A stretch of 64,000 nucleotides of DNA, taken from positions 84,936-148,935 of the forward strand of contig NZ_JXST01000010.1 in assembly GCF_000878195.1 (NCBI RefSeq), written 5' to 3'. The notes beneath the pieces are model-generated. The model was given only the letters and a program-made list of their open reading frames with translations. It made no database searches and had not been told where the DNA came from. Of this stretch, positions 44,773 through 54,175 are shown piece after piece (position 1 is the stretch's first letter; every line of letters starts with the position of its first letter). The DNA is from Mycolicibacterium llatzerense. Lineage in GTDB: Bacteria > Actinomycetota > Actinomycetes > Mycobacteriales > Mycobacteriaceae. A program made the translations under genes and the position numbers.

Positions 44773-44882
44773 CCGGGCATCTTACCGTGCGGTCAGTTCC
44801 GATGGCGAGAGCCAAGGAAGCGGATGCCCAGGTACGGGCGGATGCACGCGGCCCCGTCGACTCTTGCCTACCAAGTAAGCAT

Positions 44883-44905
44883 TTCGTACTCTAAAAAGGT
44901 ACGAA
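44883..44905. promoter_or_regulatory. Inverted repeat upstream of the AbiE-type antitoxin gene
   Basis: TTCGTAC and GTACGAA form 7-bp arms around 9 bp, 22 bp before the antitoxin start. AbiEi antitoxins are known to bind inverted repeats in their own promoter, so this is the likely autoregulatory operator. Confidence 0.6.
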
Positions 44906-44926
44906 TCGCATACTCAAGAGGTGATC

Positions 44927-45574
44927 GTGGCGCGAGACCACAGCACACCGATGCCAGCGGCGCTGGCCCGGGTTCCGTTGCGGACCGTCCGGCCGCGCGA
45001 CGCCATTGCCGTGTATCCCCACCCGAGAGCACAGCTCGCGCGACTCACCGAACACGGACTACTTCACCGCCTTGCCGATGGCTACTACGTTGTTGTGCCT
45101 CAAGAGATGGTGGGGCGGCCATGGATTCCAGTCCTTGAAGCCGCCGCCGCCGGGATCGCCGCAGCGATCTACGGCGCGGACGACAGCGTCGTGATGGGTG
45201 TCAGCGCCGCACGCCTACACGGAGCGATTCCGCGAGCTCTCGCAACCGCCATCGTCGCGGTGCCGCAACAGCATCGCCCGATCACGCTCTCCGACCGCCC
45301 GGCGATCGTGCACTTCGTCAAGCGTCAGACCAGTGACATCGACGCCGAACTCATCCGCACCGAGCTGGGACCGACGCTGGTGACCACGCCCGAGCAGACC
45401 GTGCTGGATCTGGCGCATCGCCCCGCCCTCGGCGATGCGGAAACTGACGTTCCCACGGCCGTCGCTGCACTGTACGCGCGCAGCGACGAGAAGCGGCTAC
45501 GGGAATTAGCAGCCGACCAACGTCGGCTGGCATCACTGCGCCGGGCAGAAGCCTGGGTGCACGCGGATTCATGA
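44927..45574 (+). CDS. AbiEi/MenA-type antitoxin
   Basis: The 215-residue protein has an N-terminal winged-helix part (HPRAQLARLTEHGLLHRLADGYYVV) typical of the AbiEi antitoxin domain and a C-terminal region (RTELGPTLVTTPEQTVLDLA) conserved in the family. It neutralises the toxin and represses the operon. GTG at 44927 has AGAGG five bases before it; a GTG at 44921 is the alternative. The stop overlaps the toxin start (ATGA). Confidence 0.83.
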   Translation: MARDHSTPMPAALARVPLRTVRPRDAIAVYPHPRAQLARLTEHGLLHRLADGYYVVVPQEMVGRPWIPVLEAAAAGIAAAIYGADDSVVMGVSAARLHGAIPRALATAIVAVPQQHRPITLSDRPAIVHFVKRQTSDIDAELIRTELGPTLVTTPEQTVLDLAHRPALGDAETDVPTAVAALYARSDEKRLRELAADQRRLASLRRAEAWVHADS

Positions 45575-46503
45575 ACCTCGACGAACGTGACGCCGTAGCA
45601 ACACAATTCGGCGTAGCCACCGAACAAGTCGAACGCGATCACCTCATCTCTCATCTGCTCGCATTCCTGAGTCGGGAGTTCGGTGACCGGATCGAGTTCA
45701 TAGGTGGGACTGCACTGGCCCGCACGCATCTTCCTGATGGCCGGCTCAGCGAGGACATCGATCTCATCGCCCTTGGCGATCGCAAGCGGGTCGCTCAGGA
45801 TCTGGATGCCTCCCTCCCCCGCGCAGTGGCGCGGAGCCATGGGCGGCTCACTGTCGAACCCGCATTGAGTTCAATCACAGACACGCTCCCCGTGCTGCTC
45901 CGTCCCGCGGACGGCCAACCGATACGGCTGCAGCTGCTGTCGTCCAGGGATCGAGTTCTGTGGCCAACCGAATGCCGCGCTCTGGTCCAGCGCTACGCCG
46001 ACGCACCGCCCGCAGAATTACCGGTGCCGACCTTGCCCGCCTTCGCCGCGTCGAAGACCGCGACGTGGGCCGATCGGCACGCAGCTCGCGATCTCTGGGA
46101 TCTGTGGGCGCTCAACGAAATCGGCGCCATCGATCCGGCCGCTGCCGGACTATTCCGGCGATTCGGCCCCACCAACAAACACCCTGCGGACTATCTATTC
46201 CGTAGTGCGCCATCAGACGCGGATTGGCAGGCGCAACTGGCCGGGCAGACCCGACTGACTGTATCGGCGAAGGACGCTCTCCATGCGGTGCGCGCCGCCT
46301 GGCGGAATGCGATCAGTTGCTCCCATGACGCAGACGACGGGGAAATCATCCGCCAGGCGGTGTTTTCAGCTCGTTGTCCGAGCAACCAGAAAGCTCTCGG
46401 GTCCGTACCAGTCGATCTGCGCGTCACCCCACCAGGAGAGGAACTGCTCGGCCGTCTCACCCGGCAAGTGACCCTGCCAACCAAACGAGAAAACCCGCCC
46501 TGA
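45571..46503 (+). CDS. AbiEii/MenT-type nucleotidyltransferase toxin
   Basis: The 310-residue protein has the nucleotidyltransferase motif GGTALA (residues 45-50) and RLSEDIDL with D62 and D64, then K-x-A...RDLWDLWAL, all expected for AbiEii/MenT toxins. MenT proteins of M. tuberculosis add nucleotides to tRNA 3' ends and stop growth. The gene ends 25 bp from a tRNA-Ala gene, and the tRNA terminator overlaps its stop codon. Confidence 0.87.
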   Translation: MNLDERDAVATQFGVATEQVERDHLISHLLAFLSREFGDRIEFIGGTALARTHLPDGRLSEDIDLIALGDRKRVAQDLDASLPRAVARSHGRLTVEPALSSITDTLPVLLRPADGQPIRLQLLSSRDRVLWPTECRALVQRYADAPPAELPVPTLPAFAASKTATWADRHAARDLWDLWALNEIGAIDPAAAGLFRRFGPTNKHPADYLFRSAPSDADWQAQLAGQTRLTVSAKDALHAVRAAWRNAISCSHDADDGEIIRQAVFSARCPSNQKALGSVPVDLRVTPPGEELLGRLTRQVTLPTKRENPP

Positions 46504-46523
46504 CCGAAGTCAGAACGGGTTTT
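46490..46523 (-). terminator. Terminator of the tRNA-Ala gene
   Basis: On the minus strand AAAACCCG..CTGAC, a TTCG loop and GTCAG..CGGGTTTT form a stem ending in a T run. It is just downstream of the tRNA 3' end and overlaps the last codons of the convergent toxin gene. Confidence 0.75.
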
Positions 46524-46528
46524 ACTTG

Positions 46529-46601
46529 TGGAGCTAAGGGGATTCGAACCCCTGACCCCCACACTGCCAGTGTGGTGCGCTACCAACTGCGCCATAGCCC
46601 C
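46529..46601 (-). tRNA. tRNA-Ala (anticodon GGC)
   Basis: A 73-nt cloverleaf reads on the minus strand. Acceptor arms GGGGCTA/TAGCTCC pair with one G-U, the anticodon stem CCACA/TGTGG encloses loop CTGGCAG (anticodon GGC), and the T arm contains GTTCGAATC. The 3' CCA is not encoded. Confidence 0.95.
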
Positions 46602-46657
46602 TTAAGTGGTGCCTGATGAAGCTACACCACCGGCCCCATGGTGAACAAAACGGCTGG

Positions 46658-47917
46658 TCAGAGGGACCCTTCCACCGGCTCGTGGCCCAGCGGACAGATC
46701 GGGGTTTCCTCCTCGTCACCCGAATGACGCGTCTCCGGAGCCAGCCACCAGCCCACCGCGGCCGCCAGCAGGATCACCCCGCCCACGCCGAACGCCGCGT
46801 TGAAGGACACGTGCTGGGCGATCTGACCTGCGACCAGCGAGCCAAGGATCGTGCCGAGGTCGGACATCATCTGGAAGGTCGCCACGGCGGTGCCGCCCCG
46901 GGCCTGGTTGCCGATGATGTCCGCGACGGCAGCCTGCTGCGGCGAGATGAAGATGCCGCTCGCGGCGCCGGTCACGAACGCGATCACCAGAAACACCGGC
47001 AGTGACGTGGTCCAGCCCAGCAGCACCGTCGAGACGGAGGACACCGTCAGCCCGACGATCAGCAGCTTGCGCCGGCCGACCCGATCGGACAGATGCCCGC
47101 TGGGAATCACGGCACACACGTTGCCGACGGCGAACATCGCCAGCACCAGGCCGGCCATGCCCGCGCTGCGGTGCAGCACGTCGACCACGAACAGCGGAAC
47201 CAGCGCCACCCGCAGGCCCAGCGCGGCCCATCCGGCCGCCAGGTTCGACAGCAGTGCGGCTTGATAGGCGCGGTTACGCAGCACGGTCCGAACCGACACC
47301 ATCGGCCCGGTTTCCTCTTCCGGAGCGGCCAGTGTCGAGTTGCGCAGGCTGACGAACACCACGGCCGCGGCGAGCGTCAGCGCCATGCCGTAGATGCCGA
47401 ACGGCACCGCCAGGCCCAGGCCCGCGGTCAGGCTGCCCAGCACCGGGCCGGCGACGCCACCGATCATGAAGGCGCTGGAGAACAGGCCGGCCACCCGGCC
47501 GCGGGCGTCGAACGGCGACAGCCGGATCATCAGCGCCAGGGACGACACCGAGAACATCGTCGACCCCGCACCGCCGAGCGAGCGGAACAGCAGCAGCTGC
47601 CAGTAGGTCTCGGCGAAAGCGCAGGCCAGCGTCGACAACGCGACGATAAGCAGGCCGGTCAGATACACCCGCCGCTCACCGAGTTTCTGCACCAGCAGTC
47701 CGCTGGGCGGCGCGAAGATCAGGCGCATCGCGGCGAACGCGGTGATGACGAACGTCGCCGCGCTGATGCTGACACCGAAGTTGCGGGCGTACGCCGGCAG
47801 CACCGGCGCAACCACGCCGTAGCCGAGTGCGATGACGACGTTGGCGCCGACCAGCACCCATATCTCAGCCGGAAGTCTGGTCGGGGCCGGACAGTCGCCC
47901 TCCGTGACAGCACTCAC
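46658..47917 (-). CDS. Major facilitator superfamily transporter
   Basis: The 419-residue protein has 12 predicted hydrophobic segments. The cytoplasmic loop between helices 8 and 9 carries GHLSDRVGRRKLL, a motif-A-like sequence. It is probably a drug/metabolite exporter of the DHA1 type. The start GTG at 47917 was taken from the frame; the N terminus (SAVTEGDCPAPTRLP) is soluble. The substrate is unknown. Confidence 0.87.
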   Translation of the reverse strand: MSAVTEGDCPAPTRLPAEIWVLVGANVVIALGYGVVAPVLPAYARNFGVSISAATFVITAFAAMRLIFAPPSGLLVQKLGERRVYLTGLLIVALSTLACAFAETYWQLLLFRSLGGAGSTMFSVSSLALMIRLSPFDARGRVAGLFSSAFMIGGVAGPVLGSLTAGLGLAVPFGIYGMALTLAAAVVFVSLRNSTLAAPEEETGPMVSVRTVLRNRAYQAALLSNLAAGWAALGLRVALVPLFVVDVLHRSAGMAGLVLAMFAVGNVCAVIPSGHLSDRVGRRKLLIVGLTVSSVSTVLLGWTTSLPVFLVIAFVTGAASGIFISPQQAAVADIIGNQARGGTAVATFQMMSDLGTILGSLVAGQIAQHVSFNAAFGVGGVILLAAAVGWWLAPETRHSGDEEETPICPLGHEPVEGSL

Positions 47918-47971
47918 ACTATGACTGTATTGGCCGTGAATCCTGGCTTGTATCCGGTGCGCGTTCGCTCG

Positions 47972-48316
47972 TTAGTTCACGTTCGCGATCCCCGGCGGCA
48001 ACGGTGCGTACGTCGCCCGCGGAGGTAACGGGTTGGTGGTTCCCTCCCCCTCGACGACTTGAAGCCGCCCATCGGGGTTTCTGGCTATCCGAGTCCCGGT
48101 TTCGTCGAATGTGCATACTTCGGTGCCGTTGGGATGCTTGATGTAGTCCCCGCCGCCCTTTGCGCAGCAGTCCTTCATGGTGCCGCCGTTGTCCGTGCAA
48201 TGGAAAAGCTCGTCCACCTTGTCCGCGCTCGCGATGGGCGCCATGGCAATGCCGGCGACGATGCCGCCGGACAGCAGGGCCGCACAGACAATCCGGCGCA
48301 AAGACGATGCGAACAT
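47972..48316 (-). CDS. Small secreted cysteine-containing protein
   Basis: The 114-residue protein starts MFASSLRR with GAGGAAAGAG upstream. The signal peptide ends at PIASA-DK. The mature part has FHCTDNGGTMKDCCAKGG and EVC, four cysteines, then a proline-rich tail. No function is recognised. It is the second gene after 48346-48603 on the minus strand, 29 nt apart. Confidence 0.7.
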   Translation of the reverse strand: MFASSLRRIVCAALLSGGIVAGIAMAPIASADKVDELFHCTDNGGTMKDCCAKGGGDYIKHPNGTEVCTFDETGTRIARNPDGRLQVVEGEGTTNPLPPRATYAPLPPGIANVN

Positions 48317-48345
48317 GGCGATGCTCTTTCCTCTGTGTGGGCGCG

Positions 48346-48603
48346 CTATTGCCCGTTCCTCGTCACCGGACCGCGAGGCACCATCGAGGGTGCAGGCTGG
48401 GGTGCCGGTGTCAACTCTTCGGCTGGAATGGCCGAACCACCGTGCGGCACACACGTGCAAATCGGCGGTACGCCGTTGCACACCGGATCCTCCCAGGGCA
48501 TGCAGTACCACGGCGCTGGGAGGCTCGGGAAGGCGACGATGACGCTCAGTCCGGCGAACAGACCGGCGCAGGCATATCTGCGGACATCTGTGGCGGCACT
48601 CAC
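48346..48603 (-). CDS. Small exported Cys/Pro-rich protein
   Basis: The GTG at 48603 has AGAGGAGCAATC before it and gives an 85-residue product. A hydrophobic helix (YACAGLFAGLSVIVAF) is followed by WYCMPWEDPVCNGVPPICTC, with closely spaced cysteines, and a Pro-rich C terminus. It may be membrane-anchored or exported. Function is unknown. Confidence 0.6.
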   Translation of the reverse strand: MSAATDVRRYACAGLFAGLSVIVAFPSLPAPWYCMPWEDPVCNGVPPICTCVPHGGSAIPAEELTPAPQPAPSMVPRGPVTRNGQ

Positions 48604-48766
48604 GATTGCTCCTCTCGCAAATGAAGCGTCGTGAACAGGCATAACTCTAGGCCCATGACAGCAATGGCGCACCAACTTCGCAGCAAAACCATAAGCGCCC
48701 CCGAACCTGGCAATTTACTGGGAAAGCGGCGTGTAATTTCGCCAGTTCAGCAAAGCGGTACTCGCC

Positions 48767-50401
48767 CTAACCGATGACGGTGTTCACCACTTCCTTCGCG
48801 GCGGCCTGGACCTGCGCCAGATGTTCTGGGCCCTTGAACGACTCGGCGTAAATCTTGTAGACGTCCTCGGTACCCGACGGCCTCGCGGCGAACCACGCGT
48901 TCTCGGTCGTCACCTTCAGCCCGCCCAGCGGCGCGCCATTACCCGGTGCCGCGGTGAGCTTGGCGACGATCGGTTCGCCCGCCAGCTCGGTCGCGGTGAC
49001 CTGCTCGGCCGACAGCTTCGACAACCGGGCCTTCTGTTCGCGGTTGGCGGGCGCATCGATGCGGGCATAGGTTGGGGCACCGTACTTTTCGGTCAGCTCG
49101 GTGTAGCGCTGCGACGGTGAGACGCCGGTGACCGCGAGGATCTCCGAGGCCAGCAGCGCCAGGATGATGCCGTCCTTGTCGGTGGTCCAGACGGTCCCGT
49201 CCGTCCGCAGGAACGACGCCCCCGCGCTCTCCTCGCCGCCGAATCCGATTGTGCCGCCGAGCAATCCGTCAACGAACCATTTGAAGCCGACCGGAACCTC
49301 GATGAGCTTTCGCCCCAGCCCGGCCACCACCCGGTCGATGATCGATGAGCTGACCGCCGTCTTGCCGACCGCGGTGGAACCCGGCCAACCCGCGCGATGG
49401 GTGTACAGATAGTCGATCGCGACGGCGAGGTAGTGGTTCGGGTTGAGCAGCCCGCCGTCGGGTGTGACGATGCCGTGCCGGTCGGAGTCCGCGTCGTTGC
49501 CGGTGGCGATCTGGTAGCGGTCCCGGTTCGCGATCAGCGAGGCCATGGCATTCGGCGAACTGCAGTCCATCCGGATCTTGCCGTCGGTATCGAGTGTCAT
49601 GAACCGCCAGGTCGCGTCGACCAGCGGGTTGACCACGGTCAGGTCGAGTTGGTGCCGTTCGGCGATGGCGCCCCAGTAGTCGACGCTGGCACCGCCGAGC
49701 GGGTCCGCTCCAATGCGTACCCCTTCGGCCCGAATGGCGTGCAGATCAACGACATTCGGCAGATCCTCGACGTAGGCATTCAGATAGTCGTGCCGCTCCG
49801 TCGAGCCCAACGCGCGCGCCAGCGGGATCCGCTTCACGTCGCGCAGCCCGTCACGCAGAATCTCGTTGGCGCGCTTGGCAATCACGCTCGTCGCATCGGT
49901 GTCGGCCGGGCCGCCATTGGGCGGGTTGTACTTGAAACCACCGTCGCGCGGCGGATTGTGCGACGGAGTGACGACGATTCCGTCGGCGAGATCGCCTTCG
50001 CGGCCGCGGTTGAAGGTCAGGATCGCGTGACTGACCGCCGGGGTGGGCGTGTATCGGTCGGCGGCGTCGATCATCGCGACGACCTCGTTGCCGGCCAGCA
50101 CCTCCAGTGCCGTGACCCAGGCCGGCTCGGACAAGGCGTGGGTATCGCGGCCGATGAACAGCGGCCCGGTGGTGCCCTGCGCGGCGCGGTACTCGACGAT
50201 CGCCTGCGTGGTGGCCAGGATGTGCGGCTCATTGAACGCCGCGTCCAGGCTGGACCCGCGGTGGCCCGACGTGCCGAATACGACCTGCTGGTCGATGTTC
50301 TCGGGGTCCGGCGCCACTGTGTAGTAGGCGGTGACCACGTGGGCCACATCGATCAGGTCATCTGGTTGGGCCGGTTGGCCGGCGCGCGGGTTGGCCGTCA
50401 T
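48767..50401 (-). CDS. pgm: Phosphoglucomutase (alpha-D-glucose phosphate-specific)
   Basis: The 544-residue enzyme interconverts glucose-1-phosphate and glucose-6-phosphate. It has the phosphoserine loop TPSHNPP, the metal loop [10 protein letters not shown], the sugar-binding GEESAG and the phosphate-binding RPSGTEDV. The start MTANPRAG at 50401 fits the family length. Gene order with the two crcB genes and DUF190 on the other strand equals M. tuberculosis Rv3068c-Rv3071. Confidence 0.96.
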   Translation of the reverse strand: MTANPRAGQPAQPDDLIDVAHVVTAYYTVAPDPENIDQQVVFGTSGHRGSSLDAAFNEPHILATTQAIVEYRAAQGTTGPLFIGRDTHALSEPAWVTALEVLAGNEVVAMIDAADRYTPTPAVSHAILTFNRGREGDLADGIVVTPSHNPPRDGGFKYNPPNGGPADTDATSVIAKRANEILRDGLRDVKRIPLARALGSTERHDYLNAYVEDLPNVVDLHAIRAEGVRIGADPLGGASVDYWGAIAERHQLDLTVVNPLVDATWRFMTLDTDGKIRMDCSSPNAMASLIANRDRYQIATGNDADSDRHGIVTPDGGLLNPNHYLAVAIDYLYTHRAGWPGSTAVGKTAVSSSIIDRVVAGLGRKLIEVPVGFKWFVDGLLGGTIGFGGEESAGASFLRTDGTVWTTDKDGIILALLASEILAVTGVSPSQRYTELTEKYGAPTYARIDAPANREQKARLSKLSAEQVTATELAGEPIVAKLTAAPGNGAPLGGLKVTTENAWFAARPSGTEDVYKIYAESFKGPEHLAQVQAAAKEVVNTVIG

Positions 50402-50471
50402 GGACTCGATTCTGCTACCCACACTCCCCCGGTGTCGCCCGGTCGACGGTCGGTCACGATACTTTTGCAAC

Positions 50472-50870
50472 ATGTTCGGCCACGACAACCGAGAATTGGC
50501 CGCCGTGTTCGTTGGCGGCGCGATCGGTACCGCCGCGCGCGCCGTCCTCGCGGTCTACGCGGCCCCCTCTCCCGGCCACTGGCCGTGGCCCACCTTCGCG
50601 GTCAACATCGTCGGCGCCTTCCTGCTCGGGTACTTCACCACCCGCCTGCTCGAACGACTGCCGGTGTCGAGCTACCAGCGTCCACTGCTCGGCACAGGCA
50701 TCTGCGGCGGCTTGACCACGTTCAGCACCATGCAGGTCGAGACGGTGCGGATGCTCGAGCACGGCGCCTACGGGCTGGCCGCCGGCTACACGGTCGCCAG
50801 CATCATCGCGGGCCTGGCCGCGGTGTACCTGGCGACCGTCCTGGTGCGGCGGGTACGGGTGCGGGCATGA
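50472..50870 (+). CDS. crcB1: Fluoride channel CrcB/FluC, first subunit
   Basis: The 132-residue membrane protein has four hydrophobic helices, the conserved [12 protein letters not shown] (Asn of the pore) and GGLTTFSTM (Phe-box TTFST). FluC channels export fluoride passively as dual-topology dimers. Two paralogous genes in tandem suggest a heterodimer. I saw no fluoride riboswitch in the 70-bp leader. Confidence 0.92.
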   Translation: MFGHDNRELAAVFVGGAIGTAARAVLAVYAAPSPGHWPWPTFAVNIVGAFLLGYFTTRLLERLPVSSYQRPLLGTGICGGLTTFSTMQVETVRMLEHGAYGLAAGYTVASIIAGLAAVYLATVLVRRVRVRA

Positions 50871-51232
50871 CGGCGGTGGTGTGGGCCGGCGTCGCGCTCA
50901 TCGGCGGCGTGGGCGCGGTGACCCGTTTCCTGGTCGACCGGGCCGTCTCGAAACGCAAGAGCAGCAGCTTCCCGTACGGCACCTTCGTGGTGAATCTCAG
51001 CGGCGCCTGGCTGCTCGGTTTCTTCGGCGGACTGGCGTTGAGCCCCAATGTCGCGCTGCTGGCCGGTACGGCGTTCGTCGGCGCGTACACGACGTTCTCG
51101 ACGTGGATGCTGGAAACCCAGCGGCTCGGCGAAGAACGGCAGGTCTGGTTCGCACTGGCCAATATCGCGGCGAGTGTGGTGCTCGGTCTGGCTGCCGCGG
51201 CGCTGGGACTATGGATGGGCGGCCTGCTGTGA
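50867..51232 (+). CDS. crcB2: Fluoride channel CrcB/FluC, second subunit
   Basis: The 121-residue protein has the FluC signatures [12 protein letters not shown] and [10 protein letters not shown] and four hydrophobic segments. ATG overlaps the crcB1 stop by 4 bp, and its own stop overlaps the DUF190 start by 4 bp, so the three are translated together. It pairs with crcB1 as a heterodimer in opposite topologies. Confidence 0.92.
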   Translation: MTAVVWAGVALIGGVGAVTRFLVDRAVSKRKSSSFPYGTFVVNLSGAWLLGFFGGLALSPNVALLAGTAFVGAYTTFSTWMLETQRLGEERQVWFALANIAASVVLGLAAAALGLWMGGLL

Positions 51233-52290
51233 GCGATTCCGCGGACTACCTCAAACTCACGACGTATTTCGGTGAGCGACAACGTCATCAGGGCCGGTTC
51301 CTGGCCGAGGAGCTGCTCGACCTCTACGGCGCCGCGAACGTCGCCACCAGCGTGGTGCTGCGCGGCATCGCCGGATTCGGGCCACGGCACCAGCTGCGCA
51401 CCGACCAGACCCTGAGCCAGTCCGAGGACCTGCCGGTGGCCATCGCCGCGGTCGACACCGCCGACAAGATCGCGGGGCTGGCCGAGCGGACCGTGGAGCT
51501 GACGACCCGGGGACTGGTCACGCTCGAACGCGCCCGGCTGGTCACCACCGCGAATGCCGGCGTGCATACCAAGCTCACCGTCTACGTCGGGCGCCAGCAC
51601 CGGATCAATGGCAGGCCGGCCCACATCGCGGTGTGCGAACTGCTCCACCGCAGCGGATTCGCCTGTGCCTCCGTCTTTCTCGGGGTCGACGGCACGGTCC
51701 GCGGCCGCCGTGAGCGGGCCCGATTCCTCAACCGGAACACGGACGTGCCCGTCATGATCATCGCGATCGACGACGGTGACCGCGCTGCCGCAGTCCTGCC
51801 CGACCTGGAGCGCCTGCTGCCCGACCCGTTGGTGACGGTGGAGCGGGCCGAGCTCTGCAAGCAGGCGGGGACGCTACTGACCCGTCCCGGTGCGCTCCCC
51901 GCCCACGATGCCAGTGGATCTCCGTTGTGGCAGAAACTCATGGTGTACACCACCGAGGACACGCTGCACGACGGCGAGCCGGTGCACCGCGAGATCGTGC
52001 GCCGCCTGCGTGCCATCGAGGGCACCCGCGGCGTCACTGCCCTGCGCGGCATCTGGGGCTTCCATGACGGACGAACGCCGCATGGCGACCGGCTGTTTCA
52101 GCTCGGACGCCAGGTTCCCGTCACGACCATCGTGGTCGATACTCCCGAAAACATCGCTACCGCTTTCGATCTCATCGATGAGGTGACATCCGACCATGGA
52201 GTGGTCACCTGCGAGCGGGTGCCGGCGCTGGTTTCCGTCGACAACGGATACCGGGACGGCGGTACCAGTCTGGGACACTTTCTCACATAG
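51229..52290 (+). CDS. DUF190 protein with three tandem PII-like repeats
   Basis: The 353-residue protein contains three DUF190 units at about residues 8-85, 112-190 and 235-315. Each has a K-L-T/M-x-Y strand, an H/E helix, an A-S-V-x-L-x-G-x-G segment and a final V-P-V/L-T-I-V-D strand. DUF190 has a PII-like fold and commonly accompanies crcB, suggesting a sensor or stabiliser of fluoride export. Most bacterial members have a single unit. Confidence 0.88.
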   Translation: MSDSADYLKLTTYFGERQRHQGRFLAEELLDLYGAANVATSVVLRGIAGFGPRHQLRTDQTLSQSEDLPVAIAAVDTADKIAGLAERTVELTTRGLVTLERARLVTTANAGVHTKLTVYVGRQHRINGRPAHIAVCELLHRSGFACASVFLGVDGTVRGRRERARFLNRNTDVPVMIIAIDDGDRAAAVLPDLERLLPDPLVTVERAELCKQAGTLLTRPGALPAHDASGSPLWQKLMVYTTEDTLHDGEPVHREIVRRLRAIEGTRGVTALRGIWGFHDGRTPHGDRLFQLGRQVPVTTIVVDTPENIATAFDLIDEVTSDHGVVTCERVPALVSVDNGYRDGGTSLGHFLT

Positions 52291-52308
52291 AAGGTAAGCC
52301 TAGCCTAA
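52290..52308. promoter_or_regulatory. IdeR-type iron box upstream of mbtL
   Basis: GAAGGTAAGCCTAGCCTAA matches the 19-bp mycobacterial IdeR consensus (TWAGGTWAGSCTWACCTWA) at 17 of 19 positions. It overlaps the DUF190 stop and lies 30 bp before mbtL, as expected for iron repression of siderophore synthesis. Confidence 0.8.
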
Positions 52309-52337
52309 ACAGCTTTGGTCGACTACGGTCCCTCGGC

Positions 52338-52601
52338 ATGGAGTCAACAATTGAATCGGTCAGCGCTGGCTTGGCCAAGATCATGCAGGACGACATGGGC
52401 GTGGACATCAAGCGCGTCACCCGTGAATCACGGCTCATCAACGATGTCGGTTTGGACTCGGTGGCTTTCGCCGTGGGCATGGTCGCAATCGAAGACCACT
52501 TCGGCGTCGCATTGTCCGAAGAAGACCTGCTGGGCAGTGAGACCGTCGGCGACCTCGAAGACGCGATCGCCGCGAAACTCCCTACCGCCCAACGCTCATG
52601 A
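52338..52601 (+). CDS. mbtL: Acyl carrier protein MbtL
   Basis: The 87-residue acyl carrier protein has the phosphopantetheine site [12 protein letters not shown] with S41. It holds the lipid chain destined for the mycobactin lysine. It overlaps mbtM by 4 bp and is preceded by an IdeR box. The order ACP, acyl-AMP ligase, acyl-ACP dehydrogenase is that of the mbt-2 locus (Rv1344-Rv1346). Confidence 0.9.
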   Translation: MESTIESVSAGLAKIMQDDMGVDIKRVTRESRLINDVGLDSVAFAVGMVAIEDHFGVALSEEDLLGSETVGDLEDAIAAKLPTAQRS

Positions 52602-54175
52602 GCACATCGAGCCTCGCGTCCGCCCTGTCGCAGGCGATGACCCAGTCCGGGCGCGACCTGGTGACCCTCGATCCGAAATCTGGTGACTGGCGGCGGCATC
52701 CCTGGCAGGAAGTGCACGCCCGCGCCGAGAACGTCGCCGCACACGTCGATGGCCAAACACGAGTTGGCCTGGTCGGCGAACCCACGGTGGAATTCCTGGC
52801 CGGCATCTACGGCGCCATCTTCGCCGGCGCCGCCGTATCCATCCTTCCCGGGCCGGTTCGCGGGGCCGACACCCACGCCTGGGCCGACACTACCTTGACC
52901 AGGTTCGCCGGTATCGGCATCGACACGGTGCTCAGCCACGGCAAGCATCTCGACCTGTTGCGCACCGGCGCCACCGGCACGCAGCTGCACGACGTCAATA
53001 CCGTTGCACACGAACAGCGTTCGACCACGTTCATCCCCTCCCGGAGCGCCGACATCGGCATCTTGCAGGGCACCGCGGGATCGACCGGCACCCCCCGCAC
53101 CGCACAGATCCCTGCGGACGCGGCGTTGGCGAACCTGCGCGGCCTGGTCGCGCGGATCAGCGTCACCGACGCAGATCGTGGACAGTCGTGGCTGCCGATC
53201 TACCACGACATGGGCCTGGCGTTCATGCTCACCGTGACGCTCGGCGGCGGCGAACTGTGGCAGGCGCCCACCACCGCATTCTCGGCGTCGCCGTTCAACT
53301 GGCTCAAATGGTTGACCGAGAGCAAGGCCACCATGACCGCTGCCCCGAACATGGCCTACGGACTGCTCGGCAAGTACGCCCGCCTGGTCAGCGATGTCGA
53401 CTTGGGCGCACTGAGATTCGCGCTCAACGGCGGCGAACCCGTCGATTGCGACGGCACCAATCGGTTCGCCACCGAGATGTCGAAGTTTGGCTTCGATGCG
53501 AACGCCCTCTGCCCGTCGTACGGCCTGGCCGAATCAACCTGCGCGGTAACCGTTCCCGCGCCGGGCGGTGGACTACGCCGCGACGACGTCACCGTGACCG
53601 TCGACGGCAGTACCGCTGTGCGCAGGTACGCGATACTCGGCCAACCGATCGACGGCATGGAAGTCCGTATTGCCCCCACGGATGTGCCCCACGAGCTCAC
53701 CGGACGTGATGTCGGCGAAGTCCAGGTACGTGGCACCTCGATGATGACGGGCTATCTCGGCCTGGACCCGATCGACCCCGAAAATTGGTTTACCACTGGT
53801 GATCTCGGCTACTTCACCGACGACGGTCTGGTGGTGTGCGGTCGGCTCAAGGAACTCATCACCGTCGCGGGGCGGAACATCTTCCCGACGGAGATCGAGC
53901 AGGTGGCCGCACGCGCCGACGGAGTGCGCGAGGGCGCCGTCGTGGCGGTGGGCACCAACGACACCGGCGCTCGGCAAGGTTTGGTGATCGCCGCAGAGTT
54001 CAAGGGCGACGACGAATCGACCGCCCGCAGTCAAGTGGTAACGCTCGTCGCCTCCGAGTGCGGCATCGTCCCGGCCGACGTGGTGTTCCTCAAACCGGGC
54101 TCACTGCCGCGGACCTCATCCGGGAAACTCCGACGCCTCGAGGTCAGACGCACGCTGGAAACGGTGGGCTCATGA
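52598..54175 (+). CDS. mbtM: Long-chain fatty acyl-AMP ligase MbtM (FadD33)
   Basis: The 525-residue ANL enzyme has the altered P-loop [15 protein letters not shown] and YGLAESTCA typical of FadD33, plus [11 protein letters not shown] at the C terminus. It activates a fatty acid as acyl-AMP and loads MbtL. ATGA overlaps connect it to mbtL and mbtN. Confidence 0.92.
   Translation: MSTSSLASALSQAMTQSGRDLVTLDPKSGDWRRHPWQEVHARAENVAAHVDGQTRVGLVGEPTVEFLAGIYGAIFAGAAVSILPGPVRGADTHAWADTTLTRFAGIGIDTVLSHGKHLDLLRTGATGTQLHDVNTVAHEQRSTTFIPSRSADIGILQGTAGSTGTPRTAQIPADAALANLRGLVARISVTDADRGQSWLPIYHDMGLAFMLTVTLGGGELWQAPTTAFSASPFNWLKWLTESKATMTAAPNMAYGLLGKYARLVSDVDLGALRFALNGGEPVDCDGTNRFATEMSKFGFDANALCPSYGLAESTCAVTVPAPGGGLRRDDVTVTVDGSTAVRRYAILGQPIDGMEVRIAPTDVPHELTGRDVGEVQVRGTSMMTGYLGLDPIDPENWFTTGDLGYFTDDGLVVCGRLKELITVAGRNIFPTEIEQVAARADGVREGAVVAVGTNDTGARQGLVIAAEFKGDDESTARSQVVTLVASECGIVPADVVFLKPGSLPRTSSGKLRRLEVRRTLETVGS

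Noticed and set aside
50402..50471. Possible fluoride riboswitch before crcB1
   Set aside because: The 70-bp leader has no recognisable crcB-motif pseudoknot or conserved GGCGATGG-type start, so none is claimed.
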